NCBI GenBank assembly: GCA_013407085.1
Contig: JACCGJ010000573.1
Location: forward strand, 1-64,000
Source of the DNA: Atriophallophorus winterbourni
Lineage: Eukaryota > Platyhelminthes > Trematoda > Plagiorchiida > Microphallidae
Reading direction: 5' to 3'
DNA: 64,000 bases
Part shown: positions 13,579 through 28,500 of the stretch, piece by piece
Position numbering within the stretch: the stretch's first letter is position 1
Layout: each line of letters starts with the position of its first letter
Program-made: the position numbers and the translations under genes
Notes under the pieces: model-generated
Told to the model about the DNA's origin: nothing
Database searches by the model: none
Seen by the model: only the letters and a program-made list of their open reading frames with translations

Positions 13579-16500
13579 TAACAACATAATCAACCTCATC
13601 CTCCTCATTTACATCTGTAAGAGCAATCCACCAGTAGCCCAAACAGAATGCTGATTGCCATACAACCAGCACATCTAAATTCTTATAACATTTGATTGAC
13701 GGTGCTCAGAAAATACGTAATCGCAAGAAACTTGAGCACAACCAAACGGGGAAAATGTGCCTACACCTGAAATGAAACTCGCATTCGGAAACACTTTTCT
13801 CTTCAATGCATTCACTGCTAGGAATTGGAAAAACCTTTCTTTGAAATTCCTTTGTCTACAAACCCAATTAAACAAGCACTTCATGATGATACATACGTTA
13901 AGAATCACTCCAATAAACATAGTATGAAGACATATTTTCCCGCGTTAATAACTACTGTATGAATCGTATCAGCGAATTAGTGTTTCGTCATGGTGAATTA
14001 TAAACGCTGTTCAATTTTTATTCTTCATATGCAAAATACCTCCACCTGATAATGATAAAATTAACGAAACACGAAGGTTCATTTACATGCATTTCCATCA
14101 CACACACACCACAACCGGTTTCGTGCTGTTTGCACTTATCAGGTAGGGACAAGCTTGCGCTTGAAACAGTTGAGGAATGGTAAACAAGTAGCGCTTGTAT
14201 GCCACTGTTGGAGAAGGCTTGTACGACCAACCTGTTCAATCACATGTGTCATACCAGCCTTATACAACCGTGGCAACCAAGCGCTACTTGCTTACCATTC
14301 CTCAACTGTTTCAAGCGCATGCGGATCCTGATCATACTGCCCCTACCTGATGAGTGCAAACAGCACTAAACTGGTCGTGGTGTGTGACGAAATGCATGCA
14401 AATGAATATTTTGGTTCGTTGTTGTTATGTTTGTAAATGATCAGCTAACGCTTGATTGTAAATTTATTCGGTGTTGTTCAATTTACAGGAAACCCAAACA
14501 GAAAGCGAACACAACGTAAGTATTGAGGACGTATTTGTAAATTACAAATCACAAAATCGTTCTTAAATGGATCAGAGATTAATAAAGTTTCAACATGTAA
14601 TCCACGGTGAGATAAGTCTGGTACGAGGAATACTGAGCGAATCGCAAGTCTAAGCTTATTCGATTATCCTCGTCACCCAAACATAGCGAATTTGATTTTA
14701 ACTTACGGTATTTTCACCCTGCAAATCAGCCTCTGCAATGCTTATTGTTTTATCTATGGAATTCGCATAAGACAAGGACTCACACATTGACTCTGACTTT
14801 GTCTCAATCACGATTTAACTGTTATTCAAAGTAATTCAAAGTAATTCAAAGTTTTAATGGTCCAAAAAGCTAATACCTTACAGTAACCAAAGATTAAAAA
14901 TATAGGTAATGCATAAAAACAACACAAATGTTATATCCATATGGAAAGTCAGCACGTGTATTCAAGTGCAAGGTTGGATTTGGTCAACATATACTTGTCT
15001 AGTTCAGCCGTGAACATGTTCAGGCTTGTTGCGCAAATGATATGTGGGGGCAGGGAGTTCCACATAAAACAAACTCTGACAGCAAAGAAAAACCTTCGAC
15101 AATTTGATCTGGAGTGTGGAATAATTAACTTGTTGCCCTGCGATCTGCTACCACGTGCTTCTTGCCGATGAAACAGTTGCCCAAGTGGGTGATTCTCTGT
15201 ATGCAGAATGTTGAACAGCAGGATCAAGTCACTCCTGAGACGACGGTACGAAAAGTCAAAGAGGTTTAGAGTTGCAATTCGCTCCTCGTATGGCCTGTTG
15301 TATAGCCCGGCCACCAATTTTGTAGCGCGGTGGTATACCCGTTGCAGCAAGGTCATGTACTTTTGTAACCATGGCGACCATGCTTGAACAGCATACTCCA
15401 TTGTTGGTCTGATATAGGTGTTAATTATACGTGGGAGTATCTGCTTTGAGAAACGACCAAAGATCCTTCTGAGCAATGCTAAGATTTGGCAGGACTTTTG
15501 TATACAGCAGAACACTGCCGTGAAGACTTCAAGTTACTGCTAATCCACATGGCCAGGTCTTTGTCTTCAGCAACCCATGAAAGTTGCTGAGATCCCAGAG
15601 AGTATGTGAATTCGAATGATTTACCGACGTGTAACATTTTACATTTTTGGATGTTAAATGGTAGGCAGTTCCGCAAGGACCAATTATGAAGTGCTTCGAG
15701 ATCTTTTTGGAGAATTTGGCAATCTTTATGCTGCGTACGCTAGTCCAGACCGTGATGTCATCCGCAAACAAAATGATTCTTGCTGCGTAAGATTTCGGGT
15801 ATATCGTTCGCGTACACGAGGAAGAGTATTGGCCCCAAGACTGAGCCTTGAGGTACGCCACTTGTAACGTCTACTGGGCTGGATAGTGCCCCATCAACTC
15901 TAACCCTTATAACTCTACCAGTCAAGTAATCCTTTATTCAGGCCAATAGTCTGCCGCACACCCGAGCTGCTTCAATTTTTGTAGCAGTATGCTGTGGTTA
16001 ACACGGTCAAAAGCTTTAGACATGTCCAATTAACAAGCATTGATAGGGCATCCATCGTCCACGGCTCGAGTCCAATTATCAAAGTTATGAGAAGAAATTT
16101 TCGCCCTGCGAGTGTTTGTTTACGTGGAACAAACTACAGGATTGTGTTGTGAACAGATGCATAGAAAAAACGGTGCATCTTAATCCCATGGATCTACATG
16201 TGTCATCCCACCAAACGAAAGCAATTTCCCCCCTTTGGATTTTTAACTGATTCTTGAACTGCTCAGTAATCAACCAAATGTCGTTTTTGCTTGTTATTTT
16301 ATTCATACATCACATATTATTCTGTGGTTTTCTGTAAAGCTCTATGTTATTTGACCATCCAAATTGAATTGAATGAAAAATGAAATAAATCTTACTGTCT
16401 CCACCTGACGACGGCAAACAGCCAGAAACCGGTAGTGGTGTGTAAAGATGGGGATGTGAGCAACACTTTACTTAAATTCAATAAACTCATGTGCTTAAAG

Positions 16501-19500
16501 CACGCATGTCCATCACACACCTCAAAACAGTTTCGTAGGGGGCACAATTAATTGAAAAGGTTAGTAGCGAAAGGCACATACCTGGCTTGCACGATGAAAC
16601 CTGGTTTACCATGTTTCCACTGATTCCAGGCATTAGGAGTCTGACCGCACTGTCCTTCCTTGATTATTGCAAATAACACGAATCGGTATTCGGGTTTGTA
16701 TGTTGAAATACATAAATCAAGTTTCAGGATATGTGTAACTAAGATTTATTAAGCAACTTCTGTATATATTTCCGGTTGAATGTTTGAAATGGTTACTTTT
16801 ACGAACCCTATGCATCAGCGACATTCAAGTATAACCTTGTTTACCATTTATACACTGTTTCAAGGCTCACTGAAACTAATCTTACTGTCTCCACCTGATG
16901 ACGGCAAATAGCCAGAAACCGGTAGTGGAGAGTAATTTCGGGGGATGTGAGCAACACATCACTTTGGTCATACATAAGCGTCTTGTGTGCTTGACTAAAG
17001 AATGAATCTGTTTGTCAACATAATATTTCAAGCTTAAACGTGCACCAATCTCGATTGTTCCACTTGGCATGGCCAAGCAGGCAAAAGATTGTGGATGAAG
17101 TTTTGGACACATAAAAGCCATGTATTTTTTCTTTTTATGAGGATAATTCCTTCAAATTTTGAAATTGGCAAACCTGTTTTACAGTATCATCGAAAATAAT
17201 TTAGTTGAAACATATATCAATGTTTCTTATTGCTTTGTCTCATCTCAGTAAGCGATGCTGCCTGTAAGTTTCAGCGATCGCTGTTTGTTTTCGTTAAGAA
17301 TGATATATTATTCCTAGCTAAAAGGAAAGGTCTATGAATTCTACGTTTCACGAAAAAAAGTGGAATGAACTCCTATTATAATATTCTATCCAAGATTTTT
17401 TACCACGGATTAATTTCATTCGTCGAAGGACAATCGGACTGATGTATGTTCCAATAGATTCCCAGACCAGTTGAGCACATATATTAATTGATGAACAGTG
17501 GATGAACCAATAGCTCAAATTGTGTCATTGTCCAAGACAGCAAGTGTATTAGTCACAGGATTCATTTTCTAATGCGGACTACCTCTATTCTGCCCAGAAA
17601 CGTCTGTCTTGTGGACCTCTTTTTTACAAGGCGAACTTCAGCAGCACCAGTGCCGTTGTAATACAAGTTGCATGGACAAGAATCTAGACTTGAGATTCGA
17701 CTGTTTTCGCATAGATGTTCCTCAAAATCTGCGTCTCCATGTTGCAACACTTAGGATACATAGTACGCATATCAAGCTGACTTGTATATTACCTATAAAA
17801 AAGACAGCAAGCAAAAACACTTGTGGTTTAAGAAGCATTCAATTTCATAACAAAATTTTCAAAGGGAGACTGACAACAAAACATGCCGTATCGATTTTCT
17901 TATCGTTTTGTCTGTACGTTTAGGTGACCCCGTTAAAATGGAAGAATTGTGGTTTGTGTGATAGAAATGCATGCAAATGAGCTTTTTTGAAACAATCTAC
18001 TGTTTGCAAACCATGTGTCAACTATCAGAAAGTGGTTAGTGTTAAGTTCAAATATGTCACGTGTCTCAACTACTCAACACGTGCCACGCAAAATGTGATA
18101 TCGATCCCAAATGATGACAACATTCCTGGCGCATGCTACTTTTGTATACATTGTCGAAAATTACCAAACGATGGTTTTCCTGCTTCGACAAGTTTCCAGC
18201 AATGCAACCTGGGAGATCGCATGTTGAGCTTAGCGCTCAGCATAAAAACATTAATGGCATCATTTGAAAGTCCAGTTGATGATGAGAACTTCTGGTTTAC
18301 CTGTACTACCGCCAGAGAAAATATACATCTTCGCAGACCATTCAAAGATTCGGGAGAAACTACCTAACACAGCGCTCAAAATCATAAGCAGATCTCGGCT
18401 AATCAGCAGCATTCACGCACTTTTGGCAGGATCTAGACAGTATCGGGTTTTCGCCAGATCGTAGATGACGTACTATGCATTGCCTCAAATGTTTGCGGTC
18501 AAAATCTACATCTTTCTAATTCCTGAGGTCAATGCCAAGAGCTTCCATATCTTTTTTCAAATCAAATTTTCATTTTTTTCGTTTTAAACAATTGAAATAA
18601 AATTCAAATCCTTTAGATATGCTACATTTGATATATTGCACTTTAATTTGCAGCTGAATCTTGCCTTATTTTCGATTAAACTTTCGGTTCTTACTTCTTT
18701 AAAATTATTTTTGGAATCGATAACATTTTTATTAAATTTGACCATGAGACATTACTGGTACACTTATTATCCAGCGGTATTTTAAAATTTGTTCTCGAAT
18801 TTAAAAAAATTACTCTGTATAATCATTGATTGCAACTCTGCGCGGCCGTTGGTCGCAACGAAATGTTTTGCATGTTTCTATGTATATATAGGACAATTCC
18901 AACTACACACGCTTCAAAGGTTATGTACTTTTCATGTTTTGAATAATGATTTTGTTTTTGTGCCAATAGTAAGAACATTTTAAACGTACTCAAAGAGTGG
19001 GTTATGAAAATCAAGGTTTGAACTTATAAGCCAACAGTGGATTTGAGCTACCACGAACAACCCGTTCAACCAGATGTGACCGCAGACTTGTAGATGGAAC
19101 TAAGCCCATGGGGTTTAACAATAATCCTTATTTGCATGCATTCGCAACAAACAAACTAACCACACGAATTTCGTCCACTCTAAGCACAACCCAAGTGGTA
19201 TTGCGATTTGGCGGGTAGGCAAAATCTAAGCTATCGCAAGAGGGTTTGCCAATTAAAATGTTTACCGCTAAGCCATAGCCATGTTTGGTTTACTTAACTA
19301 TGCTGGATATGCTCTATTTTTGTGTGTCCTATTGACATGCCAATGAGTGAAATTTTTTGTCACATTCGCTTCTGATATTTCGTATCGATCTGTTGAATCA
19401 ACTAGCTACGTCGACAGAGAATAAAAAAGGTTAGTCAATTTTGATCACCATTGAATTGTTGTGTTGTGCAATTTATGTTAATCGGTTTCAGGTATGACAT

Positions 19501-22500
19501 ACCTGATCAACATATCACATATTACCGTTACAAATATTCGAATTTATTAACCCATGTCGGTAGATTTGAAGTTTAAAGTCTTTAATTCAATAACGCACGT
19601 TCGTTAAATTAATTAAGGTCACTTTTTCCAATACGATTCACATACCATTCACACTTTTAAGTTTCCTTATTTAAGTATATTCTATTACGCATGCAGGTCC
19701 TATCACACATGGAATACGATATAAATTATCTGTTGTTAGAAATATTTCGAAAGACACTTTGTATGTGAGAACATATTCATCTCGTATTCTGCTGAGTGAG
19801 AGTTCTTGGACCCAATCGTTTAATCCGCTTAAGGCAGATCATATTTAAAATGCCACCGACTAGTTTAAACAGTAGATTATATAGACAGTAAACAGCAATA
19901 TATTTTTAAAACCATTGTTTCCATTCGTGAGCAGACCAATTGAAAACTGGTTGTATAAGTTTTCATTATTAGAGAAAATGGTTCTCTAAGAAACCGTCAA
20001 GACTTTTCCCGTAACAAGTCGTGAAGACGCAGCAAATTGTAAAGCGTTTTCCAATCTACCTTAGTACTTTTTTAGTTGTATAATCTAGACATTGTTCCTC
20101 AAGTTTGCGCAAGTTTGAAAAGTCGTGCCTGTAGTTAACCTGTATTGTTGGATATTGTAAACTTGAGCTTAAGTTCATTTTGTGAAGACTGTTCGTGCAG
20201 TACATTCAGGTTGTTCTGAAGTAGAACACAATCATCGATAGTGCTAAATCGCCACCATTTTTTTAATATCATCAGCGAACAGAAATATCTTACCGTCATT
20301 ATGAATAGATTCATCGTACATACATTTTAGGACACAAACAACGATAAATCCTAACGGAATGCCATGAGTGATATTGACTTGTTTCAACATTGAACCCTTC
20401 GTAAAAACTGATTTATCAATGACTTAAATTGTTTTGTATGCATTCATTCAGTTTTCAAAAAATACAATGCTTCAATAGCTTGCTCGAGAGTAAATTATGA
20501 CAAATTATTCCTAGGGTTTAAGAGTAAAATTCTTGGCACTGCGGCTTATGGGAAAATGTGTTAGGTTAGGGTAAAATTGGTAACTTTAGAATCATGTTAG
20601 AAGTCTCTAAAATCTCAGTGATGGTCTATGTTTAAAGATGGGCTAGAAATGTTAATAAATAGTGAACATTTGATTATTAATTCCTATTCTTTCTTTCTTC
20701 TCGATGCCTTTGACATTGTCTAGAGGATCTCACTCGATTGTTTTTATAATTTTATCGTTTTAACAAATTCTCTGACATATTGTTTAAAGAAAATTTGTTT
20801 AAGACGAGGCCTAGGAAATAAAAGATGTTAACAAAGCTGAGTTAATTCAGTAATGCCAGACTTTTTCAAGCGAAAATTAACTCGCATATCGGTATCTGCG
20901 TAGATTAATCTTGCGTTCTGGGTTCACTGTAAAGTTAGTGTTGTAGATTATTAGACCGGAAATGAAAGAGGGTTTATGCTAATCTAAAACCGAAATACAT
21001 AAGCAAAATACTCGTCAATATTCACATAGCTTACATTTTTCAAAATTTTTCTCGACACATGGAACATTGTCGGGTTATAGATTGTTTCGAAGTTGAAGGT
21101 TTCTTAGATTCGAGTAAAAAAAATTATTTTGATAATTTAAACTACTGCAAATCCGAAGCATTAGCTCTCATACCAAATTTTTCATGTATTCGTTATACAC
21201 TTACGAATGTGATCTTTGAGACAGACAGCTGCTAACAACTTTAGATATCACCTTATAACAGCTATCCTTATTCCGGTTTACCTAATAAGCGTACGCAATT
21301 TGCATGAAAGTTAACCTGAACTTTAGTGATTGATTTTTTTATTGAACATCATTTTTATGCATTTCATAGGCGTATCGGCGCAAAATAGCAAAGCTCGATT
21401 CATAAACGTTAAGGTTCGACTTTCTTTAGCTGCACGGGATTGAAAAACTTCCCACATCGTATTTCTTGATAACGCGATATTTGTAGGTTAGGAGTGAGGC
21501 CTAGATATTGCGGTGCTTGAAATATTAACGGCTAATAAAACTGGAATAAAACTGGGTATTGTGATGACATTCGAGTTCAGAATAGCGCGTTCAAAAGCGC
21601 TCATGATGAATAAGAGCAAATGATGTAAAACCCCGATGTAAATCGGGAAAATTTTACGTACAGGAAAAGATACAAGAACAACGCGTTTGAGTCGGGCTTA
21701 ACAATTTGTAGTAGACTTACAACTACAATAAATTCCCCAAGAATGTTGGAGAAATCACACCGGGAAATGAATATTTATTGCCGAGCCAAAACGTGTATGA
21801 AGTTACAGCGAAGCAATCACGGAACACGAATCCACGGAAATTATATCAAGGTCAAACGTGGTTATGTACAGTAAAACAAAGTTATTACAAGTCGTATTTA
21901 CTATCCTTGATTTCTCGAATGCTTGAGAGATCTATCGTTTTTTGTTTGAATCAACACCCACGCATCTAGAATATCACAAGACGTCTCCAAATATTTTTCA
22001 AAGAAGCATTATGCCGGCCCTTAGTGAATCGCACAGTTATGATCTGATCTGTTTAATTTTGGTTTAAAATATCATTTCAATGTTTTTTGGGTTTTCCAGA
22101 AAATCAAAATCTGTTCACTATATACTCATGAGTAAATCCCCATTCAGAAATATGTCCTCCATCTCACAGCAGTAAATGATGCTTTTAAACTCAACCATCA
22201 GTGCAAGATATCAAATCAAAATTTTCCGGAGTAAATTCCTATTTGCATAATGATATATTTTACAGACGATTCTTCATATACCATTAGATCACTGCTTTAA
22301 AATATGTGAAACATTTAGAAGACCGGTCTAATTATATCTTGAAGGAAATAACCAAGTTTCCAAGATGGTTACACAATTCCGCATCTATGCATTATAACGC
22401 GGGAAGCAGCACATACCGGTGAACAGCTATGGCTCTACTGGCGTAGAGCTTAGCGCCTGAATTGCTGCTTTCGATGGTGGAAGAGATTTTCAGGACTCAT

Positions 22501-25500
22501 TGGACGGATACCGGCAGCCCGCAGTCAATAAGGTGCCGTCTCGCCACGGTTTGCTATTCTCATTAGGTACATCGGAAGCATATATTTAGTCGAAATTATA
22601 TCAGCATCATAAATATATTGCACATAAATTCTCAACTATTCAATGTTCAGATTGTTGTATCGTCATCATACAGCCCAATTGTATTCCCAAAAATTATAAT
22701 TTGATATAACGTTAAAACTTCACGCTAGCGTTCGACCGTAAACTTCTAAGTACTAACGGGCTTTTTTAAATTTGCGAAAGCTTACTTACTTGTGTTAAAT
22801 CTGGTAGGGAGCTAATATGATTTGATTAATGCTGTAGTTTATTTATGGTTCTTTGTGAGCATCGCAAAATTTAATTTTATGTTAAACGACGTAACGAATA
22901 AATCCAAGCTTTTTCTGAAAACATAATTTTTGATTGGAAGTTAGTTCAGCTCTTAGGCTTCCATGATTATTTGCACTTTTAGAAAAATTTGTAATGTTAT
23001 AAGTGTTGTTTTCGTTATGTTTTCAGCTGTTACTACACTAACCGGCAATGCTGAACCGATAGGAAGTAAGTATATTGAACAGCGTAACAGTTTTGCTTTT
23101 AATCTAAATGTTTATGCATCGTCATCATTATCATCGTTAACACCATGATCAACCTCATTCTTTTCATGTTCATCTGGAAGTGCAATCCACTAGTAGCATA
23201 AACGAAAGTTTACTGCCATACAACCAACACATCTAAATCCTTATAACTTTTGATTGGCGGTGCTTAGAAACTTGAGCACAAACAAACTGGGATAAGTTGC
23301 CTACACCTGAAATAAGACTCGCAGGCGTAAACGCTAGTTTCATCAATGCATTCACTGTTAGGCATCAGAAAACACTTGTTTTTAGATTTTTTGGTAACAA
23401 ACTCAAATAATCAAACACTTCAAGTTGATGCATATATTAAGAATAACTCCAATGCACATGGTACGGAGACTTATTTTCCGGCTTGAATGATTAATGTGAA
23501 AATCTTATCAACCCTTACCGGATGATAGTAAAATGACAGAAGCACGAAAGCTCATTTGCACGCATGTGCATCACACAGAGAAAACGCTTCGTGCTTCGTG
23601 ATTACGATGTTTTAACCCATTCGCATATACATGTAGGTTTTTCAGTGTTTAGAAAATTTAGTTAGATCAATTATTTCCGAAAATGCAACCATTCTTTATA
23701 GTAGGAACACATGAAGCACCTGATATACTGCATGCAATTGAGCGATTTTGTTAATGGTCATTGTTTCAAACCTTGTCTGAATCAGTTTGGCTCATGTGAT
23801 TGAACAGTTCTGTCGTATTAACGTTATCCAACAGTGGCATACAACTGCAACTTGTGTACAATTATTCCACGTTTTCAAGCGCCACTGTACGACTAATTAT
23901 CAAGGTTGTAAAAATCACTTCTGCCTGAACCTAGTGATAGCTCATCTACTAATGTAACTGAAATCACATTAATCACTGCGAAGCAGATACCTGAACTCAT
24001 TCTGCACTTGGTGGCTAGCTTGGATGCCAAATAAATGATGTGTGTCACTTTAAGCTTGAGAGCAGTTAACAAGTTTCTCTCGAGAAGCTGAAAGGTCATA
24101 CATTAACCGACGTTTGTTCGGTCGTACCATTATATGAACACGCGTCACACCTATGAACGAGGATTAGTCAGCTATCATGTTCGAAAGCGGAGCTCGTGGG
24201 TGGCATCTTCACTCGTTCGTGAACTCAGAACATTTCAGTGAATCAAATGAAAATCACATCTTGATTTGGAATTCAACGGAAGAATTTTAATCACATTCTT
24301 AGTACTCATTTTGTTTTAATGAATTTGAAATATATATTCACCTTCGTCGTGAAACAATATGCTTGAAGCTTTGTGGAATTGCGTGATATCAGGAGACGTA
24401 GCAGAATCGATTTATCCAACAAGTTGAATTTTGGAAGAGCATACAGGTTAAGCTAACTACAGTTGAACGTTTTTCGAGAACTTGAATTCATATTTCAAAA
24501 TGTGGTGATTTTTTGGAAATAAAAAAATTGTATCAAATGTTTAAAGCAAATTGCATTAACTAGCCTCGATGTCTTGGATCCTTGATAGATCTTTCTGCGT
24601 TTGTATGACGCAACACACACGCATCTAGAATGTCATGAGACGTCTCCAACTATTTATCACAGAAGCAATAAGTCGGCGCGTAGTGCATCGCGCAGTTATG
24701 ATCTGTTCTGGTTAATTTTGATTTAAAACAGCAGTTCATTGTTTTTTTGGGTTTTCCTGTAAATCAAATCTTTCCACTAAACTACTAAATGAATCGACAT
24801 TCCGCACAGATATTCTTAACTGTTCTGTGACCAGCACTGTTTATAATCACCACTTGCCCAATTTGAATAGCTGAAAAATAATTCGATTTAGCAAGACATT
24901 TTCACATCCGCGTTCGACTGTCCACTTATCTTTGGTTTACAAGCTTTAATGTGTTGCTAAAATTCACCTGTGTTATATCTGCAATGGATATTAATTTGAT
25001 TTGAATACTGCTGTCGTTTATTTAGGTTTCTTTTGTAAGTATCGAAAAATTCAAGTTTATGTTAAACTACACAAAGAATTGATCCAACATCTCGGTCACA
25101 ATACCATTTTTGATTGAAAGTTAATTCAGCTCTTAATCTTTCGAATTTACATTCACTTGTGGAAGCTTTTATAATTTGATAAATTTTGTTGCCGTTATGT
25201 TTCCAGCTGTTTATACACAAACCGACATAACTGGACCAATAAAAAGTAAATTGGAAAGCGTAACAGTTATGCTTTTGATCTCAATGTTTTTGCGTCATCA
25301 TCATCATCATCATTTACAACATAATCAACCTCATCTTTCGTATTTTTATCTGTAAGAGCAATCCACCAGTAGCCAAAACAGAATGCTGATTGCCATACAA
25401 CCAGCACATTTAAATCCTTATAACATTTGATTAACGGAACTCAGAAAATAAGTAATCGCAAGAAACCTGAGCACAACCAAACGGGGATAATGTGCCTACA

Positions 25501-28500
25501 CCCGAAATGAAACTCGCATTGGGAAACACTTTTTTCTTAAATGCATTCACTGCTAGGTATTGGAAAAAGCTTTTTTTGAAATTTCTTTGTCAGCAACGCA
25601 ATTGTCAATTGTCTTTGTCAACGCAATTGAACAAACACTTCAAGATGATATATACATTAGGACTCACTCCAATTAGCATAGTATGAAGATACATTTTCCG
25701 CGTTAATAACTACTGTATGAATCGTATCAGCGGATTAGCGTTCCGTCATGGTGAATTATAAACGCTGTTCAATTTTTATACTTCATATACAAAATACCTT
25801 CACCTGATGATGATAAAATGAACGAAACACGAAGGTTTATTTGCATGTATTTTCATCACACCCACACCCCACGACCCGTTTCATGCTGTTTGCATTTATC
25901 AGGTAAGGACAATAAGATCAGGATCCGTTTGCGCTTGAAAGAGTTGAGGAATGGTAAACAAGTAGCGCATGTATGCCTCTGTTGGATAAGGCTTATACGA
26001 CCAACCTGTTCAATCACGTTTCATACCAGCCTTATACAACAGTGGCATACAAGCGCTACATGTTTACGATTCCTCCACTGTTTCACGCTCATTCTAATCC
26101 TGATCATGCTGTCCCTACCTGATGAGTTTAAACAGCACTAACCTGGTCGTGGTATGGGTGACGAAATGCATGCTAATGAATATTTTGGTTCGTTGATGTC
26201 ATGTTTTTATGTTACCAGCTAATGCTTGATTGTAAATTTATTCGGTGTTGTTCAATTTACAGGAAACCCATACCGAAAGCGAACACAAAGTAAGTATTGA
26301 GGATTCATTTCATTCAGTCCTCTCCATGCCGAGTGGCACATGAGGCGAAGACAACTTCACGCCAGTGGTTACGGTCTGTCGCTGCTTCCGTTGCCTTCTG
26401 CACCGTGAAACCTTGTGCATGTAGTTCGCGTTCCAAAGTTCTGCGCCAAGTTTTCTTGAGCCGTCCCATTTTTCGTTTACCTTGCGGATGCCAGTGCATG
26501 GCTACCTTCGTATGCGAACTGAGATCCATCCTGCAGACATGACCGAACCACGGATCTGTTGTCATCGTTTCCGTAGCAATGTAGGTTTTACGGGATAGGG
26601 TTGTTAGCCCTGAGCCCAACCCTCCTCCTTTCTCAGACGGGCTTGGGACCGTCCTTGGCGGAGTTAAGTGTTGAGGAAGTATTTGTAAATTGCAAATAAC
26701 AAAATCTTTCTTAAATAGAGCAAGAATCAATAAAGTTTAAACATGTAATCCACGGTGAGATAAGTCTGATACGAGCAATACTGAGCTAATTGCATGTCCA
26801 AGCTTATTCGGTTATCCTCATCATGCGAACATAGCGAATTTGATTTTAACTTACGGTATTTTCACCCTGCAAATCAGCCTCTGCAATGCCTATTGTTTTA
26901 TCTATGGAATTCGCATAAGACAAGGTCTCACATATTGACTCTGACTGTGTCTCAATCACAATTTAACTGCAGTAGACATTTTTGGCCGTCTGGACTGCGC
27001 AACGCCGCGCCATCTTTTCAACGGTTCATGGACCAACTTACGCTAGGACTAGATTTTATCTTCTTCTAAATCCTGAACATCCTGGCTCAGAGTAATTCAA
27101 AGTTTTAATGATCCAAAAAGCAAATACTTTACAGTAACCACGGAATAAAAATATAGGGAATGCATAAAAACAACACAAATGTTATATCCATATGGAAAGT
27201 CAGCACGTGTATTCAAGTGCAAGGTTGGATTTGGTCAACATATACTTGTCAAGTTCAGCCTTGATCATGTTCAGGCTTGTTGCGCAAATGATATATGGGG
27301 ACAGGGAGTTCCACATAAAGCAAACTCAGACAGCAAAGAAAAACCTTCCACAATTTGATCTGGAGTGTGGAACAATTAGCGTGTAGCTCTGCGATCTGCT
27401 ACCACGTGCTTCCTGCCGAAGAAACATGTGTCCGAGTGGGTGATTCACTGTGTGCGGAATGTTGAACAGCAGGATCAAGTCATTCTGCTTTGAGAAACGA
27501 CCGAAGATCCTTCTGAGTAATGCCAAGCTTTGGCAGGACTTTTTGTATACAACAGAACAGTGCCGTGAAGACTTCAGGTTACTGCTAATCCACACGCTCA
27601 GGTCTTTCTATTCAGTTGCTGATATCCCAGATAGTATGTGAATTCGAATGATTTACCGACGTGTAACATTTTACATTTTTGGATGTTAAATGGAAGGCAG
27701 TTCCACAAGGACCAATTATGAAGTGCTTCGAGATCTTTTTGGAGAATTCGGCAATGTTCTATGGAGCGTATGCTAGTCCAGACTTTAATGTCATCCGCAA
27801 ACAAAATGATTTTGCTGCGTACGATTTCGTGTATATCGTTCGCGTACACGAGGAAGAGTATTGGCCCCCAAGACTGAGCCTTGGGGTACGCCAATTGTAA
27901 CGTCTACTGGGCTGGATAGTGCCCCATCAACTCTTACCCTTATAACTCTATCAGTCAAGTAATCCTTTATCCAGGCCAATATTCTGCGGCATACCCCGAG
28001 CTGATCCAATTTTTGTAGCAGTATGTTGCAGGCACTCTCATTGGATGGGAACCCGTTGACTCACGGATAATCACAGCGAGATTCAACTCCAAGGGGGGAA
28101 ATGTGACGGTAATTCAATGTTATGCGCCCACAAACAATGCTACTGTTGAGTCGAAAGATGAATTTTACGTGCGTCTGCAGTCTGTCCCAGACAAGACACC
28201 CAAGCGAGATATTAAGATTTTGATGGGTGACATAAACGCGAAATTGGGTCCAGACAACACAGGGAGAGAATCTGTTATGGGTACGCATGCCCAAGGTGAA
28301 ATGAATGAAAACGGTGAATTTTTCGCAGATGTTTGCGCGCTCAACGATCTGGTCATCGGAGGCAGCATCTTTAAACACCGAAACATCCACAAGGCCACCT
28401 GGACATCACCTGATGGTGTTACTGATAATCAAATCGATCACCTATCGATTTCACGAAAATGAAGACATAGTCTCCTTGATACACGCGTAATGCGAGGTGC

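Larger units (their letters stand above)
12750..13980 (+). repeat. Module segment around the third 39-nt exon
   Basis: Collinear with 24510-25740 and, more distantly, with 21890-23510. Shared landmarks are AACACACACGCATCTAGAAT, the 39-nt exon, a CAT microsatellite just after it, and a CCTACACCTGAAATGA stretch. This is the left half of the large duplicated module. Confidence 0.8.
14080..14420. repeat. Inverted pair of hammerhead-bearing SINE-like repeats
   Basis: A minus-strand copy (about 14080-14245) abuts a plus-strand copy (about 14246-14420), forming a long imperfect palindrome. GTTGAGGAATGGTAAACAAG is matched by CTTGCTTACCATTCCTCAAC. Each arm carries a hammerhead-like core. The same inverted pair is present at 25850-26200, so it predates the module duplication. 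Confidence 0.8.
23511..26968 (+). repeat. Module copy 2, left part
   Basis: Collinear with 11775-14815: the shared intronic repeat block, 39-nt exon, CAT run, inverted SINE pair and 27-nt exon occur in the same order. It is interrupted by a 367-bp LINE fragment at 26304-26670. Confidence 0.85.
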
